From: Isoptericola sp. AK164
GTDB taxonomy: Bacteria > Actinomycetota > Actinomycetes > Actinomycetales > Cellulomonadaceae
DNA length: 64,000 nucleotides
Direction: 5' to 3'
Assembly: GCF_029643425.1 (NCBI RefSeq)
Contig: NZ_CP119106.1
Span: 2,852,001 to 2,916,000, forward strand
Shown piece after piece: positions 17,357 to 27,319 of this stretch. How positions within the stretch are numbered: the stretch's first letter is position 1; each line of letters starts with the position of its first letter. The notes under the pieces are model-generated. The model made no database searches and was not told the DNA's origin. It saw nothing but the letters and a program-made list of their open reading frames with translations. The translations under genes were made by a program, and so were the position numbers.

Positions 17357-18955
17357 CTAGCCACGCGCCGCGTTCCGGGACCGGTGGGGCCACCGCCAGG
17401 CGGCGACCAGCCCGGCGACGAACCCGAGCGCCACGACCACCAGCACCGCGGCGACGGCGGTCCCGCTCAGCGGGCTCCACGCGGCCCAGCGCTCCCAGGC
17501 CTGCGCCGCCGACTCCCCCGGCCCGCGGTACATCGCGACGAACGCCCAGCCGAGTCCCGCGACGCCGGCCACCACGGCGAGCGTGGTGAACACCGGGACG
17601 ACGACGGCGGCCCACCGTTCGCGCCGGTGGCACGCGTGCCACAGCGCGATCGCCAGCAGGGCCGCGAGCGCCGTCAGCCCGCCGAAGACGTAGCGGCCCT
17701 GCAGGGCGACGAGGACGCCGGTGTCGGTCCAGCTCCGGGCCGCGTTGACGACCACGGCGGCGGCGAGACCGACGGGCAGCAGGGCGAGGGCGAGCGACCC
17801 GCGTCGGGCGCCGGGCAGCACGACGGCGGTCAGGACGGCGGCGAGGAGGATCGTCGAGCCGACCACGACGAACGTGCCGGGCAGGCGGATCTCCAACCAG
17901 GACAGGTTGCCGAAGAACGCCTGGGCGGTGCGGCCGACCGCCTCGGAGAGCACCTGGTCGGCCGGCACCTGCGTCATGCCGGAGTAGTCGCGCGGCAGAC
18001 CGACGGGCTGCACGGCGCCGTCGACGATCCAGTTGCGGGCCCACCACCAGCCCCCGACGACGAAGGCGAGCGCCAGGGCGACGAACCCGCGCCAGATCCG
18101 GGAGACCGCCGTCGGACCGGCCCGGGGTCTCGAGCGTGGTCCGGGAGCGAGCAGGTAGGCGGCGACGACGGTCGGGATCGCGAACGCGAGCATGACCTTG
18201 GTCAGCAGGCCCACCCCGAGCACGAGGCCGACGGCGGCGACCACCCGCCAACGCAGGTCCCCGGTGACCACCCGGGCGGCCAGGTAGGTGACGCCGGCGC
18301 CGGTCAGCACCACCAGCGCGTCGTTGTTGGCGGCGCCCATGATGTGCCCGACCTGCGGGATCAACAGCGGGAACGGGGCGGCGACGAGGGCGGCGGCGCG
18401 CGAGCCGGTCAGCCGGCGGGTGGTCGCGGCGGCGAGCGGCACCGTGGCGGCGAACAGGGCGACGTCGAGCAGCCGCAGGGTCAGCAGGGCGACGTCCCAC
18501 CGCGCGTCGGCGGTGCCGGTGGCGTGCAGGACGGCGGCGCCGAGCGCGTAGTAGGCGGGCGGGTGCTGGGTCATCTGGTCGACGGTGGCGCTGGTGCCCG
18601 GCGCGGGCAGCGCGTTGACGGGGCCGATGGCGACGCGCTCGGTGGCGGGGACGGGCGTGAGGTCGACGAACTGGGTCTCGTCGGGGCGGTGGCGCCAGCG
18701 GCCGGGCAGGTCGGCCGGGTAGGCGGCCTCGGCGACGGCCTGGTCGGTGACCGGGGCGAAGTGGGCGTCACCGGGGGCCGGCCATCCGCCGCCGTAGGCG
18801 ATCCGGACGACGCTGTTGAGGTGGTTCTGCTCGTCGGGCGACCGGAAGCCGGGGGTGAGCACCGCCCACGCCACGGACCACAGCGCGACGACGAGGGTCA
18901 GCAGGGCGAGGGTGCGGCGGTAGGCACGCTCGGCCGAGGGCGTGTCTCGCGTCAC
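17357..18955 (-). CDS. DUF2142-like polytopic membrane protein, probable GT-C-type transferase
   Basis: The 532-residue protein has an N-terminal helix, an extracytoplasmic segment with SPDEQNHLNSVVRIAYGGGWP (the acidic pair is where GT-C enzymes place catalytic residues) and QHPPAYYALGAAVL, then about ten more hydrophobic helices. These features match the DUF2142 group, related to ArnT/PMT transferases that use polyprenyl-phosphate sugars outside the membrane. That fits with the upstream-facing GT2 gene at 16349-17296. The GTG at 18955 lacks a clear ribosome binding site and may be leaderless. Confidence 0.82.
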   Translation of the reverse strand: MTRDTPSAERAYRRTLALLTLVVALWSVAWAVLTPGFRSPDEQNHLNSVVRIAYGGGWPAPGDAHFAPVTDQAVAEAAYPADLPGRWRHRPDETQFVDLTPVPATERVAIGPVNALPAPGTSATVDQMTQHPPAYYALGAAVLHATGTADARWDVALLTLRLLDVALFAATVPLAAATTRRLTGSRAAALVAAPFPLLIPQVGHIMGAANNDALVVLTGAGVTYLAARVVTGDLRWRVVAAVGLVLGVGLLTKVMLAFAIPTVVAAYLLAPGPRSRPRAGPTAVSRIWRGFVALALAFVVGGWWWARNWIVDGAVQPVGLPRDYSGMTQVPADQVLSEAVGRTAQAFFGNLSWLEIRLPGTFVVVGSTILLAAVLTAVVLPGARRGSLALALLPVGLAAAVVVNAARSWTDTGVLVALQGRYVFGGLTALAALLAIALWHACHRRERWAAVVVPVFTTLAVVAGVAGLGWAFVAMYRGPGESAAQAWERWAAWSPLSGTAVAAVLVVVALGFVAGLVAAWRWPHRSRNAARG

Positions 18956-19025
18956 ATGGTCATTGTGGCAGGTGGACGGCAGTGTTGCCTGCGACGGCTG
19001 CCTACCGAAACTCTGCGTAGAGTGC

Positions 19026-19054
19026 TTACCGAATGAATGCGGCAAGTGTATAGT
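19026..19054 (+). promoter_or_regulatory. Promoter of AAA/DUF4143 gene
   Basis: -35-like TTACCG (19026-19031), 17-base spacer, and an extended -10 TGTATAGT (19047-19054). Predicted transcription starts near 19061, giving a leader of about 24 bases with GGGAGG ahead of the ATG at 19086. Confidence 0.6.
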
Positions 19055-19085
19055 GCGCGGCATGACCACTGGTGGGAGGCGCACC

Positions 19086-20375
19086 ATGTACCGACCGCGC
19101 GTCGTCGACGAGGAGATCTCCGACGGCCTGCAGACCGCCGGAGCCGTGCTCGTCGAGGGGCCGAAGGCCTGCGGCAAGACGTCGTCGGCCCACCAGGTCT
19201 CCGGAACGCGCGTCCACCTCGACGACGTGGCCGATCCGCGGATCGCCGCCGCCCTCGAGGTGGATCCGTCGCTGCTGCTGCGGGGCGAGGCCCCCGTCCT
19301 CCTCGACGAGTGGCAGCTGGCGCCCGACCTGTGGAACCTGGTCCGCCGTGAGGTCGACCAGCGGGAGCACCCGGGGCAGTTCATCCTCACCGGGTCCTCG
19401 ACGCCCGACGACGACGTCCGACGCCACAGCGGCGCCGGACGCTTCACGATCATCGAGATGCGGCCGATGGCGCTCGCCGAGAGTGGCCACTCCACCGGCG
19501 AGGTGTCGCTGGCGAGCCTGTTCGACGGTACGGATGCCGACGGTTTCGACACCACCTGGAACCCGACCGACGCCGTCCACCAGATTGCCGAGCGGGTCGT
19601 GGTCGGCGGATGGCCCACCAACGTCGACAAGCCTGTTCGTGCCGCAGCACGCGCGAATCGCGACTACCTGGACATCATCCGCCACTACGACATCCCGCAG
19701 GTGTCGCACGCCCGCCGTGACCCGGACAAGGCATGGCGTGTCATGCGATCCCTCGCTCGGAACGTGGCCACACTGGCCGGGGACGCCACGATCGCCAGAG
19801 ACGTCCGCGAAGGTGACCCGGACTCTGGTGCCGACGCGACCAACCGAGCGACCGCCACCGAGCACCTCGACGCCATGCGGCGGCTCAGGATCGTCGAGGA
19901 CCAGCCCGCATGGTCCCCGCACCTCCGGTCGCGCACACGCGTCGCCTCGCGGCCAAAGCGGCACTTCGTCGACCCCGCCCTGGCAGCAGCCGCCCTGGGT
20001 ATCCATGCCGGGCCGCTGACGGAAGACCTGCGGACCCTGGGGTTCCTCTTCGAGTCTCTGGTCACTCGGGACCTGCGTGTCTACGCACAGCGGCTCGGTG
20101 GACGCGTGCTGCACTATCGCGACGAGCGCGGCCTCGAGGCCGACGTCGTCATCGAGCTCCCGGACGGTCGGTGGGCGGCCCTCGAGGTCAAGCTCGGTTC
20201 CCGCCCGGAGACGATCGACCGAGCCGCTCACGGCCTCACGACGTTGCGCAGCAAGGTCGACACCTCCCGCAGCGGTGAGCCGGCCTTCGTCGCCGTCATC
20301 ACGAACGGCGGCATCGCCTACCGTCGCCGTGAGGACGGGGTGCACGTGGTCCCCGTCAAGATGCTCGGCCCCTGA
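19086..20375 (+). CDS. AAA ATPase with DUF4143 domain
   Basis: The 429-residue protein has Walker A GPKACGKT (25-32), Walker B APVLLDEWQ and sensor ILTGSST in its N-terminal AAA_14 domain. A DUF4143 winged-helix region follows (about 190-300). The C-terminus has the pattern RGLEADVVIELPDGRWAALEVK, which matches a PD-(D/E)xK nuclease-like fold. ATG at 19086 follows GGGAGG; ATG at 19062 is an alternative for a leaderless start. Such proteins are common but their function is unknown; roles in defence or toxin-like behaviour have been suggested. It is not obviously linked to its polysaccharide neighbours. Confidence 0.88.
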   Translation: MYRPRVVDEEISDGLQTAGAVLVEGPKACGKTSSAHQVSGTRVHLDDVADPRIAAALEVDPSLLLRGEAPVLLDEWQLAPDLWNLVRREVDQREHPGQFILTGSSTPDDDVRRHSGAGRFTIIEMRPMALAESGHSTGEVSLASLFDGTDADGFDTTWNPTDAVHQIAERVVVGGWPTNVDKPVRAAARANRDYLDIIRHYDIPQVSHARRDPDKAWRVMRSLARNVATLAGDATIARDVREGDPDSGADATNRATATEHLDAMRRLRIVEDQPAWSPHLRSRTRVASRPKRHFVDPALAAAALGIHAGPLTEDLRTLGFLFESLVTRDLRVYAQRLGGRVLHYRDERGLEADVVIELPDGRWAALEVKLGSRPETIDRAAHGLTTLRSKVDTSRSGEPAFVAVITNGGIAYRRREDGVHVVPVKMLGP

Positions 20376-20397
20376 CCCGTACCACTGAAGGAGCCTG

Positions 20398-21714
20398 ATG
20401 CGCGGACCGATCGCCCGTCCCCCGATGGGCTGGAACTCCTGGGACTGCTACGGCACCACCGTCACCGAGGCGGAGGTGCTGGCGAACGCGCGGTTCCTGG
20501 CCGAGCACCTGCTGCCGTTCGGGTGGGACACGGTGGTGATCGACATCGACTGGTCCGACCCGACGGCCCGCTCCCACGGGTACAACGCCGACGCGCCGCT
20601 GGCGATGGACGACCACGGCCGCCTGCTGCCCGACCCGGGCCGGTTCCCCAGCGCTGCGGGCGGCCGCGGTTTCGCCCCGCTGGCCGAGCAGGTCCACGCG
20701 CTGGGCCTGCGGTTCGGTATCCACACGATGCGCGGCATCCCGCGCCGAGCCGTGGACCGCGCGACGCCGATCCTGGGCAGCGACGCCACTGCGGCCGACG
20801 TCGCGGATCCGGGCAACGCCTGCGAGTGGAACCCGGACATGGTCGGCCTGGACCACACCCACCCGGGCGCGCAGGCCTACTACGACTCCACGCTCGCGCT
20901 GTACGCGTCGTGGGGCGTCGACTTCCTCAAGACCGACGACATGCTCTGGCCCTACCAGGCGGCGGACATCGAGGCCTACGCCCGGGCGATCGCACGCACC
21001 GGCCGGCCGATCGAGCTCAGCCTCTCCCCCGGCCGCGACCTGTCGACGACGCACGTCGCCCACCTGCGCGAGCACGCCACGATGTGGCGCATCAGCGACG
21101 ACCTGTGGGACCGGTGGGAGGACGTCGAGGCGAACTTCGCACGGCTGGCCCGGTGGGCGCCGTTCTCGGGCGACGGCGGGTGGGCCGACGCCGACATGCT
21201 GCCGCTGGGGCGCATCGGCCTGCGCGCCGAACGCGGCGAGCCGCGCGACGACGGTCTGACGCCGGCCGAGCGGGTCAGCCTGCTGACGCTGTGGGTGATC
21301 GCGCGCTCACCGCTGATGATCGGCGGCGACCTGCCGTCGTCGGACCCGGCCACCGTGGAACTGTTCCGCCACGCCGACGTGCTGGCCGTCCACCGGGACG
21401 GACGCAACCAGCGCGAGGTGTTCCGCGAGGGTCCGCTGGTGATGTGGGCCGCCGACGGCCCGGAAGGCACGGCGTACGCGGCGCTGTTCAACCTGGGCGA
21501 CGAGCCGCTGCCCCTCGCCCAGGACGTGGCGCGGATCGGGTTCGCCGCCCGGGGCGGCCCCGAGGTCCGCGAGCTGTGGACGGGGACGACGGTGCCGCGC
21601 CGGGAGGTCACGGTGCAGAGCGACGCCGCCCGCGGGGTGGCGCCGGGCAGCGCGGCGCTCGACCTTGTGCTGGCGCCGCACGGGGCGGCGCTGCTGGCCG
21701 GGCCGGCGGCGTAG
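20398..21714 (+). CDS. Glycoside hydrolase family 27 (alpha-galactosidase-like)
   Basis: The 438-residue protein opens with PMGWNSWDCYG, the GH27/GH36 clan hallmark. It has VVIDIDW, the nucleophile segment GVDFLKTDD (Asp about 180) and the acid/base region MWRISDD (Asp about 234), then SPLMIGGD. A beta-sandwich C-domain follows from about 350. There is no signal peptide, so it acts inside the cell. AAGGAG precedes the ATG. The sugar specificity is uncertain: the usual KYD triad is KTD here, so galactoside is the family expectation only. Confidence 0.85.
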   Translation: MRGPIARPPMGWNSWDCYGTTVTEAEVLANARFLAEHLLPFGWDTVVIDIDWSDPTARSHGYNADAPLAMDDHGRLLPDPGRFPSAAGGRGFAPLAEQVHALGLRFGIHTMRGIPRRAVDRATPILGSDATAADVADPGNACEWNPDMVGLDHTHPGAQAYYDSTLALYASWGVDFLKTDDMLWPYQAADIEAYARAIARTGRPIELSLSPGRDLSTTHVAHLREHATMWRISDDLWDRWEDVEANFARLARWAPFSGDGGWADADMLPLGRIGLRAERGEPRDDGLTPAERVSLLTLWVIARSPLMIGGDLPSSDPATVELFRHADVLAVHRDGRNQREVFREGPLVMWAADGPEGTAYAALFNLGDEPLPLAQDVARIGFAARGGPEVRELWTGTTVPRREVTVQSDAARGVAPGSAALDLVLAPHGAALLAGPAA

Positions 21715-21743
21715 CTCAGCGCGGGACGAGCGCCGCCCGCGCG

Positions 21744-21760
21744 GCCGCGATCGTCGCGGC
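21744..21760 (+). terminator. Possible terminator after GH27 gene
   Basis: GCCGCGA (21744-21750) pairs with TCGCGGC (21754-21760) around a 3-base loop, 30 bases after the GH27 stop. The stem is short. Confidence 0.35.
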
Positions 21761-21786
21761 GCGTGGCGGTCGGTCACGCAGGTCGG

Positions 21787-21808
21787 CGCATCTGAACCAG
21801 CAGATGCG
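21787..21808 (+). promoter_or_regulatory. Inverted repeat upstream of rmlA
   Basis: CGCATCTG (21787-21794), 6 bases, CAGATGCG (21801-21808) form a perfect repeat ending 19 bases before the rmlA start. It could be an operator or a second hairpin terminator for the GH27 gene. Confidence 0.35.
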
Positions 21809-21827
21809 GTCGTGAGATCATCCGCCC

Positions 21828-22691
21828 ATGCGCGGAATCATCCTGGCCGGCGGATCCGGCACCCGGCTCCACCCGATCACTCAGGGTGTGAGCAAGCAGC
21901 TCGTGCCGGTGTACGACAAGCCGATGATCTACTACCCGCTGTCGACGCTGATGCTGGCGGGCATCCGGGACATCCTCGTCATCACCACCCCGCACGACGC
22001 CGAGCAGTTCCAGCGACTGCTGGGCGACGGCTCGCAATTCGGCATCTCCATCGAGTACACGGTGCAGCAGGAGCCGAACGGGCTGGCGCAGGCTTTCGTC
22101 CTGGGCGAGGACTTCGTCGGCGACGACGCGACGGCACTCGTCCTCGGCGACAACGTCTTCTACGGCCCCGGCCTAGGCGACCAGCTCCAACGCTTCGACT
22201 CGATCGACGGCGGGGCGGTGTTCGCGTACCGGGTCGCCGACCCGACGGCGTACGGCGTGGTGGAGTTCGACGAGTCCGGCAAGGCCATCTCCCTGGAGGA
22301 GAAGCCCGCACGACCGAAGTCGAAGTACGCGATCCCCGGCCTGTACTTCTACGACAACGACGTGGTCGAGATCGCCAAGAGCATCCGGCCCTCGGCGCGC
22401 GGCGAGTACGAGATCACGGACGTCAACGCAGAGTACCTGCGCCAGGGACGCCTCCAGGTCGAGGTGCTGCCCCGCGGTACCGCCTGGCTCGACACGGGCA
22501 CCTTCGACTCCCTGCTCGAGGCGAGCGACTTCGTCCGGACCGTAGAGCACCGGCAGGGCCTGAAGGTCGGCGCTCCGGAAGAGGTCGCCTGGCGACGCGG
22601 TTTCCTCAGCGCCGACGAGCTGCGGGTCCGGGCGGAGAAGTTGACCAAGTCCGGCTACGGCACCTACCTGCTCGGTCTCCTCGATGAGTGA
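21828..22691 (+). CDS. rmlA: Glucose-1-phosphate thymidylyltransferase
   Basis: The 287-residue protein makes dTDP-glucose, the first step of dTDP-L-rhamnose synthesis. It starts [18 protein letters not shown] with the nucleotide-binding GGSGTRL, has [44 protein letters not shown] and [10 protein letters not shown], all standard for RmlA. The length matches. It is convergent with rmlD and shares a terminator hairpin with it. The other rhamnose genes follow within 3 kb but on alternating strands rather than in one operon. Confidence 0.96.
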   Translation: MRGIILAGGSGTRLHPITQGVSKQLVPVYDKPMIYYPLSTLMLAGIRDILVITTPHDAEQFQRLLGDGSQFGISIEYTVQQEPNGLAQAFVLGEDFVGDDATALVLGDNVFYGPGLGDQLQRFDSIDGGAVFAYRVADPTAYGVVEFDESGKAISLEEKPARPKSKYAIPGLYFYDNDVVEIAKSIRPSARGEYEITDVNAEYLRQGRLQVEVLPRGTAWLDTGTFDSLLEASDFVRTVEHRQGLKVGAPEEVAWRRGFLSADELRVRAEKLTKSGYGTYLLGLLDE

Positions 22692-22696
22692 GCTCG

Positions 22697-22724
22697 GGCT
22701 GGGGCACGCGGCCGTGCCCCAGCC
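22697..22724. terminator. Bidirectional terminator between rmlA and rmlD
   Basis: A perfect 12-bp stem (22697-22708 with 22713-22724) with a CGGC loop lies between the convergent stop codons. Confidence 0.8.
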
Positions 22725-22729
22725 TCACG

Positions 22730-23605
22730 TCACGCCAGCACCGACGGCGCCGCGACGGACCAACGGTCCGCCCAGTCGCTGATGGGCTCCACGCCTGCAC
22801 GACGCAGTGCCTCGTGCCCCAGCACGGAGTAGGCCGGTCGGGGCGCCGGGCGAGGGAACCTGTCGCTGGTGGTCGGCTCCACCGGCGTCGGCAGTCCCGC
22901 CTCCGCGAGGATCCGCTGGGTGAAACCGAACCAGGACGTCTGGCCCGACGACGTCCCGTGGTAGGTCCCGGCAGGCGCCTCGGCGTCGACCAGCCGCACG
23001 ATCAGGTCCGCCAGGTCGCGGGTCCAGGTGGGCTGGCCGACCTGATCGTCGACGACGGCAAGCCGGTCCTTCTCGGCACCGAGCCGCGCCATCGTCTTCG
23101 GGAAGCACCCGCCATGCGCGCCGTACAGCCAGGCCGTCCGGACGATCAGGTGATCGGGGGCCTCGGCGCGCACGGCCCACTCCCCCGCGCCCTTGGTGCG
23201 CCCGTACGCCGAGCGCGGCGCGATCGGGGCGTCCTCGGCATACGGCTCGGTCCCCGTGCCGTCGAACACGTAGTCCGTCGAGACATGGACCAGCCTCGCA
23301 CGTGCCGCCGCGGCGGCACGTGCGAGGTTCGCCGCACCCGTGGCGTTGACGTCGAAGGCCTCGGCCTCGTGTGTCTCGGCGTCGTCGACGGCAGTCCAGG
23401 CGGCAGCGTTGACGACCACGTCGAAGCCGACCACGGCCGCGCGGGCCGCCTCCGCAGCAGTGAGGTCGAGCTCGGCCCGGCCCAGACCGACGACGTCGCG
23501 ACCTGCCGTCCTGAGCACGTCGAGGAGATCGCGGCCCAGCATGCCGTGGGCTCCCACGACGAGCCAGCGGGAGGCGGTGGCATCCGGAGGCGTCGAAGTC
23601 GTCAC
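22730..23605 (-). CDS. rmlD: dTDP-4-dehydrorhamnose reductase
   Basis: The 291-residue SDR-family protein reduces dTDP-4-keto-rhamnose to dTDP-L-rhamnose. It shows the NAD(P)-binding GAHGMLGRDL, NAAAWTAVDDAE, the STDYVFDG motif, and the catalytic Tyr/Lys in YGRTKGAGE, followed by RTAWLYG. The GTG at 23605 lies 7 bases after a TAGGAT -10 element, so the transcript is probably leaderless. It is divergent from rmlC with a shared palindromic -10 region. Confidence 0.94.
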   Translation of the reverse strand: MTTSTPPDATASRWLVVGAHGMLGRDLLDVLRTAGRDVVGLGRAELDLTAAEAARAAVVGFDVVVNAAAWTAVDDAETHEAEAFDVNATGAANLARAAAAARARLVHVSTDYVFDGTGTEPYAEDAPIAPRSAYGRTKGAGEWAVRAEAPDHLIVRTAWLYGAHGGCFPKTMARLGAEKDRLAVVDDQVGQPTWTRDLADLIVRLVDAEAPAGTYHGTSSGQTSWFGFTQRILAEAGLPTPVEPTTSDRFPRPAPRPAYSVLGHEALRRAGVEPISDWADRWSVAAPSVLA

Positions 23606-23608
23606 CCG

Positions 23609-23618
23609 TAGGATCCTA
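23609..23618. promoter_or_regulatory. Shared palindromic -10 region of rmlD and rmlC
   Basis: TAGGATCCTA is its own reverse complement, so it presents TAGGAT to both strands. On the minus strand it lies 7 bases before the rmlD GTG; on the plus strand it lies about 38 bases before the preferred rmlC GTG. The two promoters would compete for the same site. Confidence 0.5.
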
Positions 23619-23652
23619 GAGGCCGATGTCGACCGACCCCGAGGGAGACCCC

Positions 23653-24270
23653 GTGCAGTTCCGCGAGCTCGCCGTCCCTGGCGCCTACGAGATCACCCCG
23701 AAGCAGCACGGCGACCCGCGCGGGGTGTTCCTCGAGTGGTTCAAGGCGTCGGCCTTCTCCGAACACCTCGGTCACGTGCTGGATCTGCAGCAGGCCAACC
23801 TTTCGGTCTCGGCGGCCGGCGTGCTGCGCGGCATCCACTTCGCGGACGTCCCGCCCGGGCAGGCGAAGTACGTGACCTGCCCGAAGGGCGCGGTGCTGGA
23901 CGTCGTGGTCGACATCCGCGTCGGGTCGCCGACGTTCGGCCGGTGGGACTCGGTGATGCTGGACGATGTCGACCGCCGGGCGATCTACCTCGGCGAGGGG
24001 CTCGGGCATGCCTTCCTGTCGCTGGAGGACGACTCCGTCGTGATGTACCTGTGCTCCACGGGATACAACCCCACTGCGGAGCACGGCATCCACCCGCTCG
24101 ACCCGGCGATCGGGATCGAGTGGCCGACGACGGCGCGTGACGGGTCCCCGTTGGCCCCGCAGCTCTCCGAAAAGGACGCCGCGGCGTCGACGATGGCCGA
24201 CGCGCAGGAGCAGGGCCTGCTCCCGACCCTCGACACCGTCGAGGCGTACGTGGCTTCGCTGCAGCGCTGA
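23653..24270 (+). CDS. rmlC: dTDP-4-dehydrorhamnose 3,5-epimerase
   Basis: The 205-residue cupin epimerises C3 and C5 of dTDP-4-keto-6-deoxyglucose. It carries FRELAVPGAYEITPK at the N-terminus, DPRGVFLEWFK, the catalytic-His segment LRGIHFADVPPGQAKYV and GLGHAFLSLEDDSVVMYL. I prefer GTG at 23653 because GAGGGAG lies just upstream and family members start with V/MQFRELxxPG; an upstream ATG at 23626 gives nine more residues. It is convergent with rmlB. Confidence 0.94.
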   Translation: MQFRELAVPGAYEITPKQHGDPRGVFLEWFKASAFSEHLGHVLDLQQANLSVSAAGVLRGIHFADVPPGQAKYVTCPKGAVLDVVVDIRVGSPTFGRWDSVMLDDVDRRAIYLGEGLGHAFLSLEDDSVVMYLCSTGYNPTAEHGIHPLDPAIGIEWPTTARDGSPLAPQLSEKDAAASTMADAQEQGLLPTLDTVEAYVASLQR

Positions 24271-24277
24271 TCGACAG

Positions 24278-24312
24278 CGAGGGCCGGGACCGCTGGAGGG
24301 TCCCGGCCCTCG
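24278..24312. terminator. Bidirectional terminator between rmlC and rmlB
   Basis: A perfect 14-bp stem (24278-24291 with 24299-24312) with a 7-base loop lies between the convergent stops. An outer GACAG/CTGTC pair can extend it. Confidence 0.85.
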
Positions 24313-24317
24313 AACTG

Positions 24318-25391
<1,074 letters not shown>

Positions 25392-25431
25392 CTATGCGGC
25401 ATCCGCGAAGATCCCTAGGACCCATACCCTC

Positions 25432-25437
25432 TAGGAT
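25432..25437 (+). promoter_or_regulatory. -10 element for leaderless ABC exporter operon
   Basis: TAGGAT is followed by 7 bases and the ATG at 25445, with no ribosome binding site between. Confidence 0.55.
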
Positions 25438-25444
25438 GCACGCG

Positions 25445-26386
25445 ATGAGTGCCCCGGTCCCCCCACCGCAGCCGTCGTCGTCCGCGACGTCGGCCGACGT
25501 CGCGGATCTCTACAAGGAGATCTTCACGGGACAGCAGGCGGCGCTCGAGGTGGTCTCGACCGGGCGGCTGTCGCAGGTCGGAGCGCGCCCGCCCATCGGC
25601 ACCTACCTCAAGCAACTCTGGGGCCGTCGACACTTCCTCTGGGCAGAGGCGCGGGCCAAGGTCACCAGCGGTACCCGCGAGACCTTGCTGGGGCAGGCGT
25701 GGCTCGTCATCAGCCCCATTCTCAATGGGCTGGCCTACTACCTGATCTTCGGGCTGATCCTGAACACCAGCCGGGGTATCGAGAACTTCCTCGGCTACCT
25801 GGTGATCGGTGTCTTCCTCTTCCAGTTCACGACCCAGTGCGTGACCAACGGAGCCAAGTCGATCCAGAGCGGGCGCAACCTGATCCGGGCGTTCTCCTTT
25901 CCCCGGGCGTCGCTGCCGATCTCTGTGGTACTGCGGAGCATGCTCAACCTCGTGCCGACGTTGGCAGCGATGCTCCTCATCATTGTGCTGCTGCCGCCGG
26001 CCGAGGCATGGACAACAGCGTCGCTGCTCTTCCCCATCGTTCTCGTCTTGCAGGTCATGCTGGCGACGGGTCTCGCGCTCCTCTTCGCCCGGATGACCAC
26101 CGTGATCCCGGACCTCAGTCAGCTCCTCGGCGTCGCCATGCGCATCTGGTTGTACGCCTCGGCCGTGTTCTTCTCCATCGACCGCTTCGCCGAGTACCCG
26201 TCGATCGTCGGGATCATGGAAGCGAACCCCATGTTCATGGTGCTCGACGCGGCCCGCGACTGCCTGCTGTACGCCACGGTTCCTGACGCTGGGACGTGGA
26301 TCGGGTTGAGCGCATGGTCCGTCGGTGCGCTGGTCGTCGGGTTCCTCTTCTTCTGGCAGGGGGAGGAATCCTATGGCCGAGCCTGA
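25445..26386 (+). CDS. ABC-2 type polysaccharide exporter permease (Wzm/TagG-like)
   Basis: The 313-residue protein has a 70-residue cytoplasmic N-terminus and about six transmembrane helices between residues 90 and 310, including SGTRETLLGQAWLVISPILNGLAYYLIFG and NLIRAFSFPRASLPIS, both typical of the Wzm/TagG family. It would export an undecaprenyl-linked polymer with the ATPase encoded next. The ATG at 25445 fits a leaderless transcript. Its 3' end overlaps the next gene by 14 bases. Confidence 0.9.
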   Translation: MSAPVPPPQPSSSATSADVADLYKEIFTGQQAALEVVSTGRLSQVGARPPIGTYLKQLWGRRHFLWAEARAKVTSGTRETLLGQAWLVISPILNGLAYYLIFGLILNTSRGIENFLGYLVIGVFLFQFTTQCVTNGAKSIQSGRNLIRAFSFPRASLPISVVLRSMLNLVPTLAAMLLIIVLLPPAEAWTTASLLFPIVLVLQVMLATGLALLFARMTTVIPDLSQLLGVAMRIWLYASAVFFSIDRFAEYPSIVGIMEANPMFMVLDAARDCLLYATVPDAGTWIGLSAWSVGALVVGFLFFWQGEESYGRA

Positions 26387-27314
26387 GTCGAACCCCTTCG
26401 CACAAGCGACCGTGGCCGTGCAGAACGTACACGTCCGCTATCGGGTCCCCTCCACCGACGCTGCGGAGCGTCGCCGCGGTGCGAACTTCGTCAAGCGGGC
26501 TGCCCGCACGGTGCTCGGCAACGACCCCAAGGTGCTCGTCCGGGCACTGTCCGGCATCTCCTTCGTCGCCAAGTCCGGCGAACAGATCGGTTTGGTGGGG
26601 CAGAACGGGTCGGGCAAGAGCACGCTCCTTCGGATCATCGCCGGGCTGGAGAATCCCGCGCGCGGCCGTGTCCTGGCAGAGAGCACGCCGGTGCTCATCG
26701 GAGTCAATGCCGCACTCGTGCCCGACCTCTCCGGGGAGCAGAACATCCGTCTCGGCTGCCTCGCCATGGGGCTTTCCCCGGAACAGGCCGAGGAGGCCGT
26801 GCCAGACGTCAAACAGCTCGCGGGCCTTGGTAAGTCCATCTATCTGCCGATGAAGACGTACTCCTCCGGCATGGGCGCGCGCCTGCGCTTTGCGATCGCT
26901 ACGGCCGCGAATCCGCACATCCTGCTCATCGATGAAGCTCTGGCCACCGGTGACGCCGCGTTCCGAGAGCGCAGCGAGGCGCGCATGCAACGTCTCCGAC
27001 AGGGCGCCGGCACCGTCTTCCTCGTCAGCCACGCGGCACAGACGATCGAGGAGAGCTGCACTCGGGCGATCTGGTTGAACAAGGGGCGTCTCGTGCTCGA
27101 CGGCCCCGCCCAGGACGTCGCACTGCGCTACCGCAAGTGGGCGTGGGCCGTAGCCAAAGATAAGCCTGACGAGGCAAAGCAGATCATCGAGAAAGCCTTC
27201 TCCGAGCGAGAACAGACCCACGTCCACGTCGAGGACACCAAACAACCGCGGCAGTACACCGCGAGACACGTCCGAGCCCCCAAGAACGCCCGACCAACCG
27301 CACAGCGAAAGTAG
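26373..27314 (+). CDS. ABC transporter ATP-binding protein for polysaccharide export (Wzt/TagH-like)
   Basis: The 313-residue protein carries Walker A GQNGSGKST, a signature region MKTYSSGMGARLRFAIA, Walker B HILLIDEAL followed by A-TGDAAF, and the switch His in VSHAAQTIEE. The long insertion between the first strand and Walker A (RRGANFVKRAARTV) is typical of Wzt/TagH ATPases. The last ~60 residues are a basic, disordered tail rather than a folded Wzt carbohydrate-binding domain, so the exporter is probably of the TagGH kind. GGGGAGG precedes the ATG. Confidence 0.92.
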   Translation: MAEPESNPFAQATVAVQNVHVRYRVPSTDAAERRRGANFVKRAARTVLGNDPKVLVRALSGISFVAKSGEQIGLVGQNGSGKSTLLRIIAGLENPARGRVLAESTPVLIGVNAALVPDLSGEQNIRLGCLAMGLSPEQAEEAVPDVKQLAGLGKSIYLPMKTYSSGMGARLRFAIATAANPHILLIDEALATGDAAFRERSEARMQRLRQGAGTVFLVSHAAQTIEESCTRAIWLNKGRLVLDGPAQDVALRYRKWAWAVAKDKPDEAKQIIEKAFSEREQTHVHVEDTKQPRQYTARHVRAPKNARPTAQRK

Positions 27315-27319
27315 TCGAA

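Noticed and set aside
16353-18500. Extension of the glycosyltransferase frame to 1113 residues
   Set aside because: The upstream part overlaps the GT2 and DUF2142 genes in another frame on the same strand and has no domain. The GTGA overlap at 16349-16352 is a far better start.
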